Below are positions 33,956 to 46,889 of a stretch of 64,000 bases of DNA, piece by piece. The DNA is from Hygrophila difformis (Eukaryota; Streptophyta; Magnoliopsida; Lamiales; Acanthaceae): positions 5,507,982-5,571,981 of the forward strand of contig JAOANR010000002.1 of the NCBI GenBank assembly GCA_030278955.1, read 5' to 3'. The number at the start of each line of letters is the position of its first letter. Within the stretch, counting starts at the first letter, position 1. The position numbers were made by a program, and so were the translations under genes. Under the pieces are notes generated by a model. The model was not told where the DNA came from. It did no database searches and was given only the letters and a program-made list of their open reading frames with translations.

Positions 33956-34249
33956 CCCTCATTTTATGGACTTATTCCGGATTTTAAATTTCTCTAAATT
34001 CCAAAATTACTTTCCATTAAATGTAGTATTAATCCAACCGGGAACCTGGTTTTTGGAGCTTTATCCTTCTTTTTGTTGGTTACATGAATTCCTGCAAGGC
34101 AAACATAAGAAAATTATTAAATTTTCTCCAAATATCAACATCCTCACATTTAGAGTTTTAGTACTCTAAATGTTTAGTTGATTTTTGGATACTTATCGTT
34201 CGAGGAGAATAAATATGTAATAAATAATTGTACATATATATATATATAT
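33956..34249. other. 3' untranslated region of the Athila-like element
   Basis: AT-rich sequence between the pol stop and the LTR, with a TA microsatellite near 34230-34248. The word TTAATCCAACC (34030-34040) is an inverted copy of the LTR start. No env-like frame is seen. Confidence 0.5.
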
Positions 34250-37137
34250 TTATTGAGCATAGGCCGGCTCTGATGTCATTTGGACTTCTTTCTCGGGGTC
34301 GAACTGCCCTAGATACTCCTTCAATCTATGTCCATTCACCACCAGCTCTCCTTTGTCAGTTCGAATCCTGACAGCTCCACTTTCAAACACGTGCACCACT
34401 TCGTATGGCCCTTCCCATCTAGATTTAAGCTTTCCGGGGAACAGCTTTAACCTAGAATTGAATAACAAGACATTTTGGCCAACATAGAAGTGTTTAGACT
34501 TTATACGACGATCGTGTAACTTCTGGGTCCGCTCTTTGTAAATCATCGAGCTTTCATAAGCTTGCGCACGTATTTCCTCAATTTCATTGAGGTCCAACTT
34601 GCGCTTACTCTGAGCAACTCGTGGGTCAAAATTAAGCGTTTTTACGGCCCAGTAAGCCTTGTGCTCTAGTTCTACAGGCAAATGACAGGCTTTTCCAAAG
34701 ACAAGCCTGTATGGGGACATCCCAATGGGAGTCTTGAATGCAGTGCGGTATGCCCATAGAGCATCATTAAGTTTACGTGACCAGTCTTTGCGGGTTATCC
34801 CCACAGTGGCTTCGAGTATGTGTTTGATTTCGCGGTTAGATACCTCGACTTGGCCACTGGTTTGGGGATGATAAGGCATGCCGATCTTGTGGAGAATCCC
34901 ACTTCTGCTCATGAGATTTGCAAAAGCTTTGTTGACAAAGTGGGTTCCTCCATCAGATATGATTACCCTAGGTACACCAAATCTATTGAAAATGTTATTT
35001 TTCAAAAATTTGATGACTTGGTGACCATCGTTGGTTGGCAGCGCAACCGCCTCGACCCACTTGGACACGTAATCGACAGCTACCAAGATGTAGTGATTCC
35101 CATCAGATGTCGGGAATGGTCCCATGAAGTCAATACCCCACACATCGAAAATCTCAAGGATGAGAATTCCTTTTTGAGGCATTTCATCCCTCTTGGAGAT
35201 ATTCCCTAATCTTTGGCATCTGTCGCAAGCCTTAACAAACGCCTTGCAATCCTCGTAAATGGTAGACCAATAGAAACCACACTCGAGCACATTGTGAGCT
35301 GTTCGAGTGGGGCCTTGGTGACCTCCATATTCCGATTCATGACATTTTTTAGCGATTTGATAAGCCTCATGCTCAGTTACACATCGTCTAATAATCGAAT
35401 CTGCACAATGCTTAAAGAGATAAGGATCTTCCCAGAAGTAGTTAACTACATCTTGGTTGAACCTTGCTTTCTGTTTCTTGCTCTGGAATGGTGGGGTTAT
35501 TCCACATGCTAAAAAGTTAGCAATGTCGGAAAACCATGGACAAGCTTGATCATGAAGGTGCAAGGCAAACAGTTGCTCATTCGGAAAATTTTCATTGACG
35601 GCTATCTCATTTTTATCATTTTCTATTCGAGACAAATGGTCAGCAGCACCATTGTCTCTGCCTTTCCTATCTTTTATTATGATGTCAAATTCTTGCAACA
35701 AAAGTACCCACCTGATTAATCGAGGTTTGGCATCTTGTTTGCTGAACAAGTATCTCAGTGCAGAGTGATCGGTGTATACTATGGTTTTCGTACCAATGAG
35801 GTTTTGCCTGAATTTATCAAACGCGAAGGCCACAGCATACATCTCTTTCTCTGTGGTGGTGTAATTGACTTGGGCTTCAGTCAGGGCATGGCTGGCGTAA
35901 TGAATCACGCAGTGCCTTCCTTCCTTATGTTGCCCAAGAACTGCACTCACGGCGAGATCACTTGCATCGCACATGACCTCGAAAGGCATTGACCAATCGG
36001 GTGGTTGCACTATTGGAGTAGAAATTAACATCTTCTTGAGCGTGTCAAAGGCTTGAACACATGCTTCATTTATTACGAAAGAATTTTCTTTACAAAGCAA
36101 ATTAGTGAGCGGCTTGGCAATTTTAGAAAAGTCTTTAATGAATCTCCGGTAAAAACCGGCATGCCCTAAGAAACTTCTAACTGCTTTTATTGAGTTTGGC
36201 AATGGAAGGTTGGATATGACTGAGACTTTGGCCCTATCGACTTCGATGCCTACACGCGAGATGCGGTGACCCAACACTATTCCTTCGGTGACCATGAAAT
36301 GGCACTTTTCCCAGTTTAAAACTAGGTTAGTGTCCTCGCATCTTTTTAAAATTTTTGCAAGATTTGTCAAACATTCATCAAAAGTATCTCCATACACAGA
36401 GAAGTCATCCATGAAAACTTCAATGCATTTTTCGATAAATTCTGAGAAAATAGACATCATGCATCGCTGAAAAGTGGCAGGCCCATTGCAAAGTCCAAAA
36501 GGCAGCGCCTGTACGCAAAAGTTCCATATGGGCACGTGAAAGTGGTCTTATCATGATCTTCACTAGCTATTACAATCTGATTGTAACCAGTGTACCCATC
36601 CAAAAAGCAGTAGTACTCCCTCCCGGCCAACCTTTCCAGCATCTGATCAATGAATGGCAAGGGAAAATGGTCCTTCCGCGTAGCGGTGTTAAGCTTCCGG
36701 TAGTCGATGCAGACTCTCCAACCGGTTACTGGACGTGTCGCCACTTCTTCTCCTTGCTCATTAGTCGTTATGCACATCCCCCCACGCTTAGGTACTACCT
36801 GCACTGGGCTAACCCATTTGCTGTCAGATATAGGATAGATGATACCAGCATCTAAGAGCTTGATAACTTCTTTCCTCACCACTTCTTGCATATGGGGGTT
36901 CAGACGCCTTTGTGGTTGCCTAGAGGGCTTGTACTCCTCTTCCATTAAAATTCTGTGCATGCAAACAGAGGGGCTTATTCCTTTTATATCAGAAATTGTC
37001 CATCCAATTGCATGTACATATTTCTTTAGAATGTCTACCAGAGCTTTTTCTTGTTCTTGTGTCAGCTTGGCTGACACAATTACCGATAATCTTTTATGTT
37101 CAGCGAGAAAAACGTACTTAAGATGATCCGGAAGCAT
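34250..37137 (-). pseudogene. Athila-like RT, RNase H and integrase
   Basis: Two overlapping frames: 37137-36457 with the N-terminal RT (VCIDYRKLNTATRKDHFPLP, DGYTGYNQI), and 36535-34250 with the rest. The second holds [10 protein letters not shown], RNase H with [19 protein letters not shown] and [10 protein letters not shown], the integrase zinc region ([18 protein letters not shown]), and the core with Asp in GIDFMGPFP, Asp in ISDGGTHF and Glu in [11 protein letters not shown] frameshift near 36500, within the conserved PFGLCNG segment, separates them. The integrase frame is intact, but the enzyme could not be made as one protein. Confidence 0.9.
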
Positions 37138-38539
37138 TTTAAGTTCAAGCTCTGGCGGACATTCAACGGAAGGTAGTAATTTGCGAGAAATGGTTGGGGG
37201 TGAGAGATCAGATTTACCTTCAGTACAGGGTCCACTTCCTCTTCCGTGGTGCTCTCTTCCTCCTCCGGAGTGAATTCAACACCGTCAAACTCTTCAAGAT
37301 CCCCAGTGATAGGGTCTTCGAAGTGAACAGCGTTGCAGCTTCTTTGTTGCTCAGCACCTCCAGGCGTCAGTACCTGTTTTGAAACTTTGTCCGTCATCAC
37401 AGTCATAGAGTCTATGCTCTCATCCTCACACCTACTTTCTATTACATCAAACATGGAACAAGATCCCTCATTCGGGAATTTCTGCAGCTCCTCCATGTCA
37501 AAAGAGATTTCTCGATTGTCCACCCTCAATGTGACTCTTCCAGATGTGGCATCAATCAGTGCACCGCCAGTGGCCAAAAACGGGCGTCCCAGGATAAGTG
37601 GCATTTCAGAGTCCTCTTCAATGTCAAGGATGATGAAGTCAACCGGGAAAAGAACTTGGCCGGTTTTGACTACCACATCCTTGAGGATTCCTACGGGCTT
37701 AGTGATTGATCTGTCTGCCAGCTGCAGTTTCATCTTGACCGGTTCAATCTCTCCGAGCCTTAGGCGAATTGCCATGGCTAGAGGCATCACGTTGATGCTG
37801 GATCCCAGATCACATAACCCCATGCTCACTTTGGCCTTTCCAATCTGTACTGGTAACGTGCAACACCCAGGGTCCTCTTTCTTTTCAGGTAGCTTCCTCT
37901 GAACTATGGCACTGCATGTGCTGTTGAGAATGATCACCTCCTCCTGCTCTACCTGCCTTTTCCCTGAAATCAATTCTTTCAAGAACTTAGCATAGGTGGG
38001 CATTTCTGAAATCATTTCCACGAGAGGAATGGTTATCTCTACAAACTTTAACCGTTCTAGAAATTTCTTGAATTTAAGGTCATGTTCCTTATTTTTAAGA
38101 CGTGCAGGGTACGGCACCCTTGGCATGTACTTATTATTATCAATTTTTGGTGGTAAAGAGAACGAAGTTGTACCTTCACCCATACCCTTTTCAGCTTCAT
38201 TTGCAGCTTCAGCCTGCGGGTTCGCTGTATCTGATTTATCCTTTACCAGCTCAACACTTTCATCTCCTTCAACTTTTCCTTTTCCTTTTCCACCTCCAAT
38301 GAAACCTTTACTTTCATAGCTTTCTTCTTTGCAGATCCAACATTTCCCTTCAGAGTCTTGCCTCCCCGCAATGTGATTGCCTTGCATTGCGGGTTGGCTT
38401 CAGTGCTGCTCGGCAATGTTCCTTTCCCTCTGTTCTGCAATTCCTTAGCCAACTGGGTGACCTGCGTCTCCACATTTTTTATTGATGACTGCAATTGCTG
38501 GTTTATCTCCCTTTGATTGGAAATAAACTCAGTCATCAA
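37080..38539 (-). pseudogene. Athila-like gag end and aspartic protease
   Basis: A short frame (38539-38243, starting MMTEFISNQREINQQLQSS) continues gag. A shifted frame (38387-37080) then carries the protease, with the active site as CDLGSSINVMPL and a later LILGRPFLATGGALID. The long acidic linker after it (EEFDGVEFTPEEEESTTEEE) is usual before RT in this group. Shifts near 38340 and 37140 break continuity with gag and RT. Confidence 0.85.
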
Positions 38540-40230
38540 TTCTCCAGGCGAGATGGTGGCTTTTGGTTATATTGCTTATTCTGATCAGGTTGGGCTTGGA
38601 AGTTTTGGAAATTCTGGCATTGGTTTTGGTTGAGCCTCTGTTGGATATGGGGTTTAAAGTTCTGATTCTGATTCTGGAAGTTCTGAACTCTCTGCTGAAC
38701 GAATCCTTGGTTCTGAGGTCTGAAGTTCTGCTGAAGGTTCTGGTTTGCGAACTGGTTAGGCTGGTTTGGCTGTGTCAACAAATGCGCATTGAGTGCATTG
38801 TTGTTGGAATAGGAGAGGTTGGGGTGGCGGTTCTGGTAGTTCTTTGCGTAATTGCAGCTTTCGGTAGCTAGTTGTTGGCATGTGTCAGTTGGATGTGGTC
38901 CCTGACATAGCCCACAGATTGCTCCTGATTGTTGTGCTTGCACTTGGCTTGATGAGGCTCCTGCCTGGGAAGTACCTGCTCCCTTTCCTTTCTCATGTCC
39001 TAGCTGTATCGCAGCTACCTGTTCTTGCAATTTTTCGAAATCCGTTTTTCCTTCACTCACAGCGAAAACTTTTCTAGGAGGGTCCACCTTCTTGTCACTG
39101 CTGTTCAATACAGATCTATTGACATACATTGTCTCAATCTTTTCCCAGGCTTGATCCATGGGCAAATGGAGTAAATGTCTTCCTCCTGCAGCGTCCAACA
39201 TCATTCTCCATGGATGGGTGAGTCGTCCATAGAATTTCCTCAGTTGCTCCCACGGTTGATATCCGTGTTGGGGGCATCGCCTCAAGAGGCTGGAGAACAT
39301 CTCCTTTGCATCGTACAATGACTCGTCCGGCTTCATCTTGAACTCTCCAATTTTCTCTCGTCCCTCGTCTATCTTAGATTCAGGAAAGTACTTTAACAGA
39401 AAACTCCTCACCAAATCTGCCCAGGTGCTCCTCTGATTTATGGGCAATGATTTATACCAATCCCTGGCACCACTAAACAAAGAAAAGGGAAACAACATTA
39501 GTCTTATAGCATCAGGTGAGACTCCCTGATTTTTTATTGTGTCGCAGAGCTCTAGGAAGGTTTGGAGATGATCATGGGGATCCTCATGATTTGCACCGCA
39601 AAATTGGTTGTTTTGCACCAAATTGATGAGTGCCGGTTTGAGCTCAAAATTGCATGCAGGGAATTGTGCTCTCCCAGGCCTATCCAGATAGGGCTCCACA
39701 ATGGGCTGCATAAAATCAGCTGCTGCTTGCTGCAGTTGATTTCCTTGCTCTGCTTGGTTTTGATACTGCTGGTGATAGTTGGGATTCTGTTGGAACAGAT
39801 TTTCAGGATCATGAGGGTTGTTTTGGAACTGGTCCTGATTGAAGGCTTGATTCTGGTATTGTTGGTTTGGTATATTTTGGTTTTGTTGGTTATATTGGTT
39901 AGGGGGTGGTGGTTGTTGGTGGAACTGCTGATACTGTTGCTGATTTGGATTAGGTAGATTTTCCTCCTCGTTGGCACGATTCGGGTGTTCTACCATACCC
40001 CCATCAGCTCCATTACCAGGATTATTGGGTGGTTGGTCTATTGGTAAGATCGGGGGAATGTCCTGGTTCTCTGCCATATCAGATATTTCGCTGCTTGTGG
40101 TTTCGGGCGAGGTACGAGTCTGGGCTTCTTGCTCTTTCCTTCGTCTGGCTTGCGCCCTCAGTTGGCGAGCGGTCCTTTCTATTTCTAGATCGAACGGTAG
40201 CTCAGGCAATGTGGCCTTTCTCCTTTGCAT
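38536..40230 (-). pseudogene. Athila-like gag
   Basis: The frame of 564 codons starts MQRRKATLPELPF. It has a long Gln/Asn/Pro-rich linker (about 90-170), a retrotransposon gag core (FLELCDTIKNQGVSPDAIRL, ARDWYKSLP, WADLVRSFLLKYFPESK), a reduced knuckle (CGLCQGPHPTDTC), and a second Gln/Asn-rich tail. Gag forms the particle. The frame itself is uninterrupted, but its normal in-frame continuation is shifted. Confidence 0.88.
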
Positions 40231-40358
40231 AAGCCGTTTGTATCAAGATTTGACAGCACCTGCACAACCCCCAGGTTAGTAATGGTTCAAGAATATATAC
40301 AAAAACTATCTATGAGTAAATCGGGAGCGTAGTTCTCTTAATAAATGGCGCTGCATCC

Positions 40359-40376
40359 TCCCCGGCAACGGCGCCA
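40359..40376 (-). promoter_or_regulatory. Primer-binding site (tRNA-Asp) of the Athila-like element
   Basis: The minus strand reads TGGCGCCGTTGCCGGGGA, complementary to the 3' end of aspartate tRNA and standard for Athila-group elements. Decayed relatives of the adjoining LTR edge (CATGAAACTTTTGACAA) recur near 40547 and 40589. Confidence 0.85.
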
Positions 40377-42939
40377 TGAAACTTTTGACAATTTCGTCAA
40401 CACGAGCTTTTTCTAAAATATCCCAAGTTTGAATTTATTAAAAGAAAAGAGTTATGATTCGTGGGAAAGGGGTTTAAGGGTATATTTTAATTTTTTTTAC
40501 TCATGTGAGAAATTTGAAATTCAAACGGCGCTGTGGACCTCCCCGGCATGAAACTTTTGACAATTTCCTGCCATGAAGATCCTTGCCATGAAACTTTTGA
40601 CAAGTTCCCATTACATGAGTATTTTCTGAAACATAATAATCCTGGTTTTCAATTTTATTTAATGAAACCAATTTATGAAGATGGAGTTGGGATTAGGGAT
40701 ATATTATAGGTTGTCACGTTTTTATTACTCGTGTTAAGAAACTGTGCCCTCGAAAGCGCACGGTGTCAAAAATTGCAGTAATTTATAGTAAGACCGGATC
40801 GTTCACTGGAGGATGTGCGATAGAAGCAGGGCCCACGTCGTTTACTAAGATTTTCCACTCGGTTACTCGATTCAAGTTTTGCATTGGTTTCTAACAACTA
40901 CTTGACAATAATTTAAACTAGATTATGAAAGCAGTAAAATTATTCTACAAAACATATTAAATCTATTCTAAGAAAGCAATAAGAATTATGCTAAGAAAGC
41001 GAATAAGATTATTCTACGAAAGCAGATTTAAAAATGTGACAGAAGGGACAGGGAGAAGATAATAAGGATTGGATAAGATTCATATGAAACATAAGTAAGC
41101 TTCCATTTTAATACACAGATCTTTGTTTGGGATAATCCATCAGTTAGCTAACTCTCATGCTCTCTATACCATGTTCCCTTTAACAGACAGGTACTTATAG
41201 TAAGAGTTTACATGCTCTTAAGACAGCAAATTCTAAGATACCACAGACGCATAACTACCCTTGCAATGCACTGCTAAGGTATATTATTTATCTGTGGTGG
41301 ACAAGCAACACCTGACAAATCATTAGTTGACATGCCAAGTACTCCTATCATCCCCCTTGTCACACCCAAAGTCCAAATCTAATCCCGAACTAATCCATAA
41401 CTCTTAAACCTTCCAACCGGCGGCCAACCTCTAATTCTTCCGAGTGACCTCTATGAAAGCGTTTTAAAGAAAGAGATAAAGAAAGCATTTAAAACCTATC
41501 ACTCGGAAGTCTTAAAAGATCATCACATTCCGTTAGTATAAAAGAGCCCCTAGTCTTGGTGACCAGATGCAGATTTAGAACTTCCCAAATATCAGTAAGC
41601 CACAGGGCTTATAACATCCGGTTAGTTACGAGATACAAACATGAGTGGAACAGACCTATGAAGATCTATCCTGCATGCACTCACTCGAGACTCAATTTTA
41701 GGCTTTGGCGGGAGAAGATAGCAGTTGAAAGAATACTCAACCCTGCCTTAGAAGTTAACCAATGCCTATATGTTGTTCCTCCAATATCATTTATCACATC
41801 TTATCCGAATCCAAGTGGACACTGATTCGATGCAACACTTAATACAAGATTTCCAACACACAGTAATTTTGAGAAACAAATGGATATTTGAAAATCATTC
41901 CCTAAACAGGTACTAAACTCTCAATTTAAACACAGATCCTTTCAGTCTAGGTGAGACCTAATCGCTGACTCTGCTTCTATGCTATCAAAATCAACCCCCA
42001 GTAAAATGTGAGTTAGTCATAACTATTGAATTTATCCCTTACTCAGATCCGGATTTTATAAAGTGATTTTTGTGGAAATTTATTATGCAGCATCTGATTT
42101 AAATCAAGACTTCTATGTCCAAGGAGAAGGATCTCCAAAATATAACAGACCACAATATCTACATAATAATATCATGCATACATGTATATGAGAAGTAAAA
42201 TAAAGTACCCCAAAATATAGAGTGGGGTTAGACAGAATTTGATACACAAAGATGAATTAGCCTGAGATAAGAAGAAAATGGCTAAAGAGATGACAAAATA
42301 ATCAGGGTTAATTGGATTGCAGTTATCTGTGGTCCAGTTAACCTAATTATTAAGGTGAGATGATTTTAGACAGCAGAAGACCTTAAACGACGGTTTCCGC
42401 CGTCATCTTAGACTTCACTATCTGTGAATCTGGATGAAAACCCACATGTTCTATTACTGTAATAATTATTAGATAACATTGGCATATATCATCTATCATT
42501 ACTACAACTCTAGATTCAGGTTTGAAATTAAGATAAAGAGAAGAAAACTGTATCCGGATAGGAGTCAGCTGAGCAGCTGTTATAATCCCGGATGGACGAA
42601 CCGCCAAGGCTTCCACCGACCACTATCCGAACCATCCAAAATAACAACTAGTAATTAATATTTAGAATACGAGCTAGTTATCCGTGTGGGAATACCCGCC
42701 AACATTAGTCTGATATATTTCTTACTAGTTGTTCATACACACAATGAAAGAGAAAATAAACATAATTAAGAAAATGTTTTTGGTATTGTGTGAGTGTTAA
42801 TCACACAATAATTAAGACACTAATGGGTTGAGATGTGTAATGGATAAAATTAGATGTAGTGGGCCTAGGCCCAATATACCCATGCAACTTACACAACTCA
42901 AGAAATAAATGTTTTTGGAGTTTTGGAAGTAGAAGGAAT

Positions 42940-43520
42940 AAAGCAATTCGGTCTATTGGGCAAAATGCAAATTAGGCCGAATTGAGGATGCATGAGGTAT
43001 GAAGTAACACCATACCCAATTAATCCTTGTAAAGGCATGAAGCATCCTCTAATTCGAATTGTCAGAGCAATTCGGTCTAAACCGAATTGGACAATTCGAA
43101 TTGATGAAGTCATTACTTTACTCAAATTTGGCTAAGGCATTTACCCAAAAATGAGGGTAATTCGAATTGCCAATTGAATTCGGTCTAGACCGAATTGGAC
43201 AATTCGAATTGGTAAGACAAAGAAAATAAACTAAGGCATGAAGGGATGGAATGCGTACAATATGGTGTACGAGGTCAGTTCGATCTATGGGAGGAATTCG
43301 GTCTAAACTGAATTCTCACAGACCGAATCGCTTGTGCACCATATGAGAACAATTTTTGCTATGTAATTCAGTCTCATGGGCAATTCGGTTTAGACCGAAT
43401 TGCATATAGATTTTCAGATAAGGCATTCAACAAATATTTTTGCCATGCAATTCCATTCTCATGGGCAATTCGGTTTCAACAAATATTTCAGCCTCAAATC
43501 GAATTGCATGTCTTTTCTCA
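42940..43520. repeat. Palindrome array (middle)
   Basis: Repeated ATTCGGTCTAGACCGAATTG and near copies (AATTCGGTTTAGACCGAATT, AATTCGGTCTAAACCGAATT), many followed by CAATTCGAATTG-type words. Confidence 0.8.
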
Positions 43521-44459
43521 CATAAAAGATATTTTGAACTCATAAGTGCAGGTTCGGTTTACACTGTGTGGTTCATGATGGATAAGATTTACCAAATCCT
43601 TCATTTCACATCAATGTCACCTCACAGCCACACTAATGAGTGTTTTAAGGAAAATAGGCATAATAGGTTACGTGGCTAGCAGGTATTGGCATGAAACAAA
43701 CCTTAATTCTATAAACAAGCAATCAAAGATCAAAGACCTAAACATCTAAGAATAATAAGAACACATGCATAAAAATAAGAACACCTACATTATCTAAGGC
43801 AACAATAAGCTAACATAAAGAGAGTAAAAAAGCAACAGAATAAACTTAGAAATAAATTCTAAGAAACATAAAATCATCTAAAACCTAAGAACACTCATTT
43901 GAATCACTAAGGTGTACGAACAAGCCAAAAACCCACTAAACATGCATTTATTGAGAATGTAAGTCAACTAGGACATAATAAATGTAACCTAGTTGAAACA
44001 AACAAACATTTTAACATTTATTGCTAAGGAAAGCATTAAATAAGTGCCAAACACTTGAAATAAAAACCCATTTCTGGATTTTTTCTTGTATTGACACTTA
44101 AAAGCAACAAATAACCCTAAAACCATCATTAGCTTGAAGGTAGGGTTCATTATAACTACAAAGCATTTAAAGTTTATGGTAATGGCTACACTAAAGGTAG
44201 TGACAAACTTCTACAAAAAATAAACTAAGATCAAAAGCATTAAAACTACACTACAAGCATGAAAAATAAACTAACTAAACTACCTACCTAACCCTTAAGG
44301 GGTGAAGAACCTGCTGCTTCTTCTTTTTGTCTCCCAGCAATTGTCCAAGTGTTAGTGTTCGGATCTTCTTCTTGTATTGAGGAAGGTCAGCTTTTATACT
44401 TCTTCTCATAACCCTAGGCCCATCAGGGCCTATCCACAGTGCCATGCATTTCTCACGTG

Positions 44460-44890
44460 CTCAAAGTTGCAGTTTCGAATGTGGTTCGGTCTCCTCAAGC
44501 AGTTCGGTTTAGACCGAATTGGTGAAATGAGGTCTTTCTTCTTGATCTTGAGCATGGAATGTGTGATTCGGTCTATGGGTAGACCGAATTGGCCTTGTCG
44601 AATTGAAGATGGCTCCTGCTTGGCTTCCTTGTTTTGAGGCAATTCGATCTATGCACTCTATTCGGTCTAGACCGAATTGCATAATATCGAACTCCTTCTC
44701 TTCTTTTCTGCTCAGGGTCTTCTTCTTTCCAAAGTGCAATTCGGTCTAGGGGTCAATTCGGTGTAGACCGAATTGCAACAGACCGAATTGGTTGCTCTTT
44801 CCTTCTTCAACACTTCTCTTTTTCTTCTTCTCTTCAGCAATTCGGTCTAATAAGCAATTCGGTTTAGGTCGAATTGCGTATAGACTTAAT
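44460..44890. repeat. Palindrome array (right)
   Basis: Copies such as TATTCGGTCTAGACCGAATT and CAATTCGGTGTAGACCGAAT, at 30-90 base spacing, the same motif as in the two other arrays. Confidence 0.8.
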
Positions 44891-45267
44891 TGATCTTCAA
44901 CACTTAACCAAAATTTCAATTGATGGGATTTTCATTCTTTTTCCCATCTTTTGATTTTTGTGGGCTATTTTATTCTTTTGCCCATCTTTTCATTCCTTTT
45001 TCTTTTCTTTTTCCTTTTTTCATGTTTTTGGGATTTTTCTAACACAAATGCAATTAAAATTGCATATTTTTGTGTCTTTCCTTACCAGCTTATTATTCTT
45101 ACAAACTTGCATCAATCTGTCGAATTCAACTGCTTTCTCATTAAAATAAGATGGGAATACGATCAAAATGTCCGTCTCAGACACGAAAATGGATTGGAAA
45201 TAATGGACAATTTTGGCCTTTATCAGTTGACTACGTTCAACCTTCCTTGGTTGGGTCTGCCCTGGTT

Positions 45268-46284
45268 TTATAGAGCTCTATTGTTTACTCCTGGATTCAT
45301 TGGGAAAGTTGGACGTTGTCCTTGATTTCCTTGTTGGTTTTGAGGCCTTCGCATTTCTGGGCAATAATCCTCTTTTCGCAAGTCAGGCCGAAGTCTGTTA
45401 GGATCAAGTCTCAGGCGACAGTTTCTAGCCCTGTGACCTGTCATGCCACAACGGTAACATTCTTCGCCTTGTGGACATTGGCGAGTTGGATGCCTCTGGC
45501 TGCACCGATTACACGGAGTGGGTACCGGCTCCCTATACTGGTTGGGATAGGGGAACCTACTCCTGTTGTTCTGCTGGAAATCTCCCCTTTGCCTGTTATC
45601 TTTGATTTCCTCAAATTTTCGCTTTCCTTTATTCTGAGGGACTTGTCTTGAGCTTTCTCCTTTGTGTTCTGATCCTTCGACTTTTTCAACGGTGATAGCT
45701 CGATCGTAAGCTTTTTGTAAACTTGTAAATCGTTTCCCACCAAATGCCTTTCGAATGTACTTGTTCAGTCCAAGCACAAACTTCTGGGCCTTAGTCTGAT
45801 CTGTTGCTACCAAGTCTGGAGCAAATCTCAAACGTTCAGTAAACTTAGCATAGTATTCTTGCACAGATCGACTACCCTGTTGAAGAGTAACAAATTCTTC
45901 GTATTTAGAATTTTTAAGACTGAGTGGATAAAATCTTTCTCTCAGACTCTTTTGAAATTCTTCCCAAGTAATCTGGCGATCTTCTTATGACCTCCACCAA
46001 GTATTTGCTATTCCGGTCAGGAAGAAAGTAGCTACTCCCACCTTACGCTCTTCGGGGCATTCTACTGCCTCGAGTAGCTTTTCGAGTGATTCAATCCACC
46101 CTTCTAATTTGGCTGGGTCCTCTTGTCCGTTATATCGAGGAGGTTGAAACTTATTAACCGCCTCGATATAATCCCCTTGTGTTTCTGTATGATGTTCTCC
46201 TCCTTCAACTTGCTTCTGAACAACTGCTCCGAGAGTGAGCAATAGTTGTTCTATCTATTGTTGGCGGTTGTTGTTATCGGCCAT
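45268..46284 (-). pseudogene. Gag of the Tekay-like element, two stops
   Basis: From the ATG at 46284 (MADNNNRQQ) one frame runs to 45268 but is cut by TAG at 46255-46257 and TAA at 45985-45987. The gag core reads KFQPPRYNGQEDPAKLEGWI, FFLTGIANTWW and later FTERLRFAPDLVATDQTKAQ. The C-terminus has a double Cys region: CNRCSQRHPTRQCPQGEE followed by the knuckle CYRCGMTGHRARNC. The frame ends at NNRAL with a stop, and the Athila-like insertion follows about 40 bases later. Confidence 0.88.
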
Positions 46285-46487
46285 GTTGGTTTTATGTTAG
46301 TTCCTAGGAAACATCAGTCAGTTAATCAGTTAGTTGTTTTCATTAGTCGAGATAAACAAATAATACTAGTTTTCTTTTATAAATAACAAGAGTACATTTC
46401 AAAACTACCAGTCAAATATTTCTAACTTGCCGAGACTGGTATACAAGTACAAATTAAGCTAATATATTATTTTTGGACGTGTCCTCT

Positions 46488-46889
46488 CTAATCTTGAACG
46501 TTCTTCGTGTGACAATCCTTGTACTTATGCCCTTTCCTTCCACAACGGAAGCACTCTCTTTTGTCGGGGCAACGCCAAGTTAGGTGTGGCCTTCCACATT
46601 CATGACAAGGTGGCGGCACGGGGAATCCTACGGGATTGCATTCTGCATTTCTCAAGCGTATCTCTAGCTCAGTAGTCCGCCCTCCATAGTATGAGAGCAT
46701 GGCTTTCAGATCTTTTATTTCTTGGTCTCTACGAAGAATTTCTTCCTGATTCCAGGATATAAAATCCTTTTCTAGTAACAGTTCACTCTTAAGGCTTCTA
46801 ATCTCAGCTTCCATCTGATCTTTCTTGTCTAGCATTTCGTTTACTTCCCAATTGTTCATCTGCAAGGGACTGTTTAGTACATATGACAA
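46488..46889 (-). CDS. Extra ORF of the Tekay-like element: coiled coil plus zinc knuckle (module 2)
   Basis: 133 codons. Residues 20-80 form a heptad-rich coiled coil (DKKDQMEAEIRSLKSELLLE). The C-terminus carries CHECGRPHLTWRCPDKRE followed by CFRCGRKGHKYKDC, the same paired-Cys layout as the gag tail. The second in-frame ATG follows a splice-acceptor-like cttgcag, so it may be an exon. Such a frame ahead of gag is not standard for this lineage. It may bind RNA and multimerise; the function is unknown. Confidence 0.6.
   Translation of the reverse strand: MSYVLNSPLQMNNWEVNEMLDKKDQMEAEIRSLKSELLLEKDFISWNQEEILRRDQEIKDLKAMLSYYGGRTTELEIRLRNAECNPVGFPVPPPCHECGRPHLTWRCPDKRECFRCGRKGHKYKDCHTKNVQD

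Larger units (their letters stand above)
32766..45225 (-). mobile_element. Athila-like Ty3/gypsy insertion, decayed
   Basis: Between the N gap and the Tekay-like gag lies a second gypsy element on the minus strand: gag 40230-38536, protease 38387-37080, RT, RNase H and integrase 37137-34250. A tRNA-Asp primer site is at 40359-40376. [10 protein letters not shown] in RT and DLGSSINVMPL in protease are Athila-group features. No env-like frame follows pol. The right border at 45225 (GGCCTTTATCA|GTTGA) is my estimate from where the Tekay-like frame stops. The left border is hidden in the gap. Confidence 0.75.
40377..45225 (-). repeat. LTR and associated non-coding region right of the Athila-like gag
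   Basis: About 4.8 kb without any credible frame. It begins beside the primer-binding site with TGAAACTTTTGAC. It includes GTAAGACCGGATCGTTCAC near 40788, a region like those seen beside gypsy LTRs, and two palindrome arrays. It is too long for a simple LTR of this group and does not match the left LTR fragment, so it may join more than one element. Boundaries are uncertain. Confidence 0.45.

Noticed and set aside
33943..34040. Inverted pair GGTTGGATTAA and TTAATCCAACC taken as MITE ends
   Set aside because: The first copy is explained as the LTR terminus next to a purine tract, and there is no duplication around the pair.
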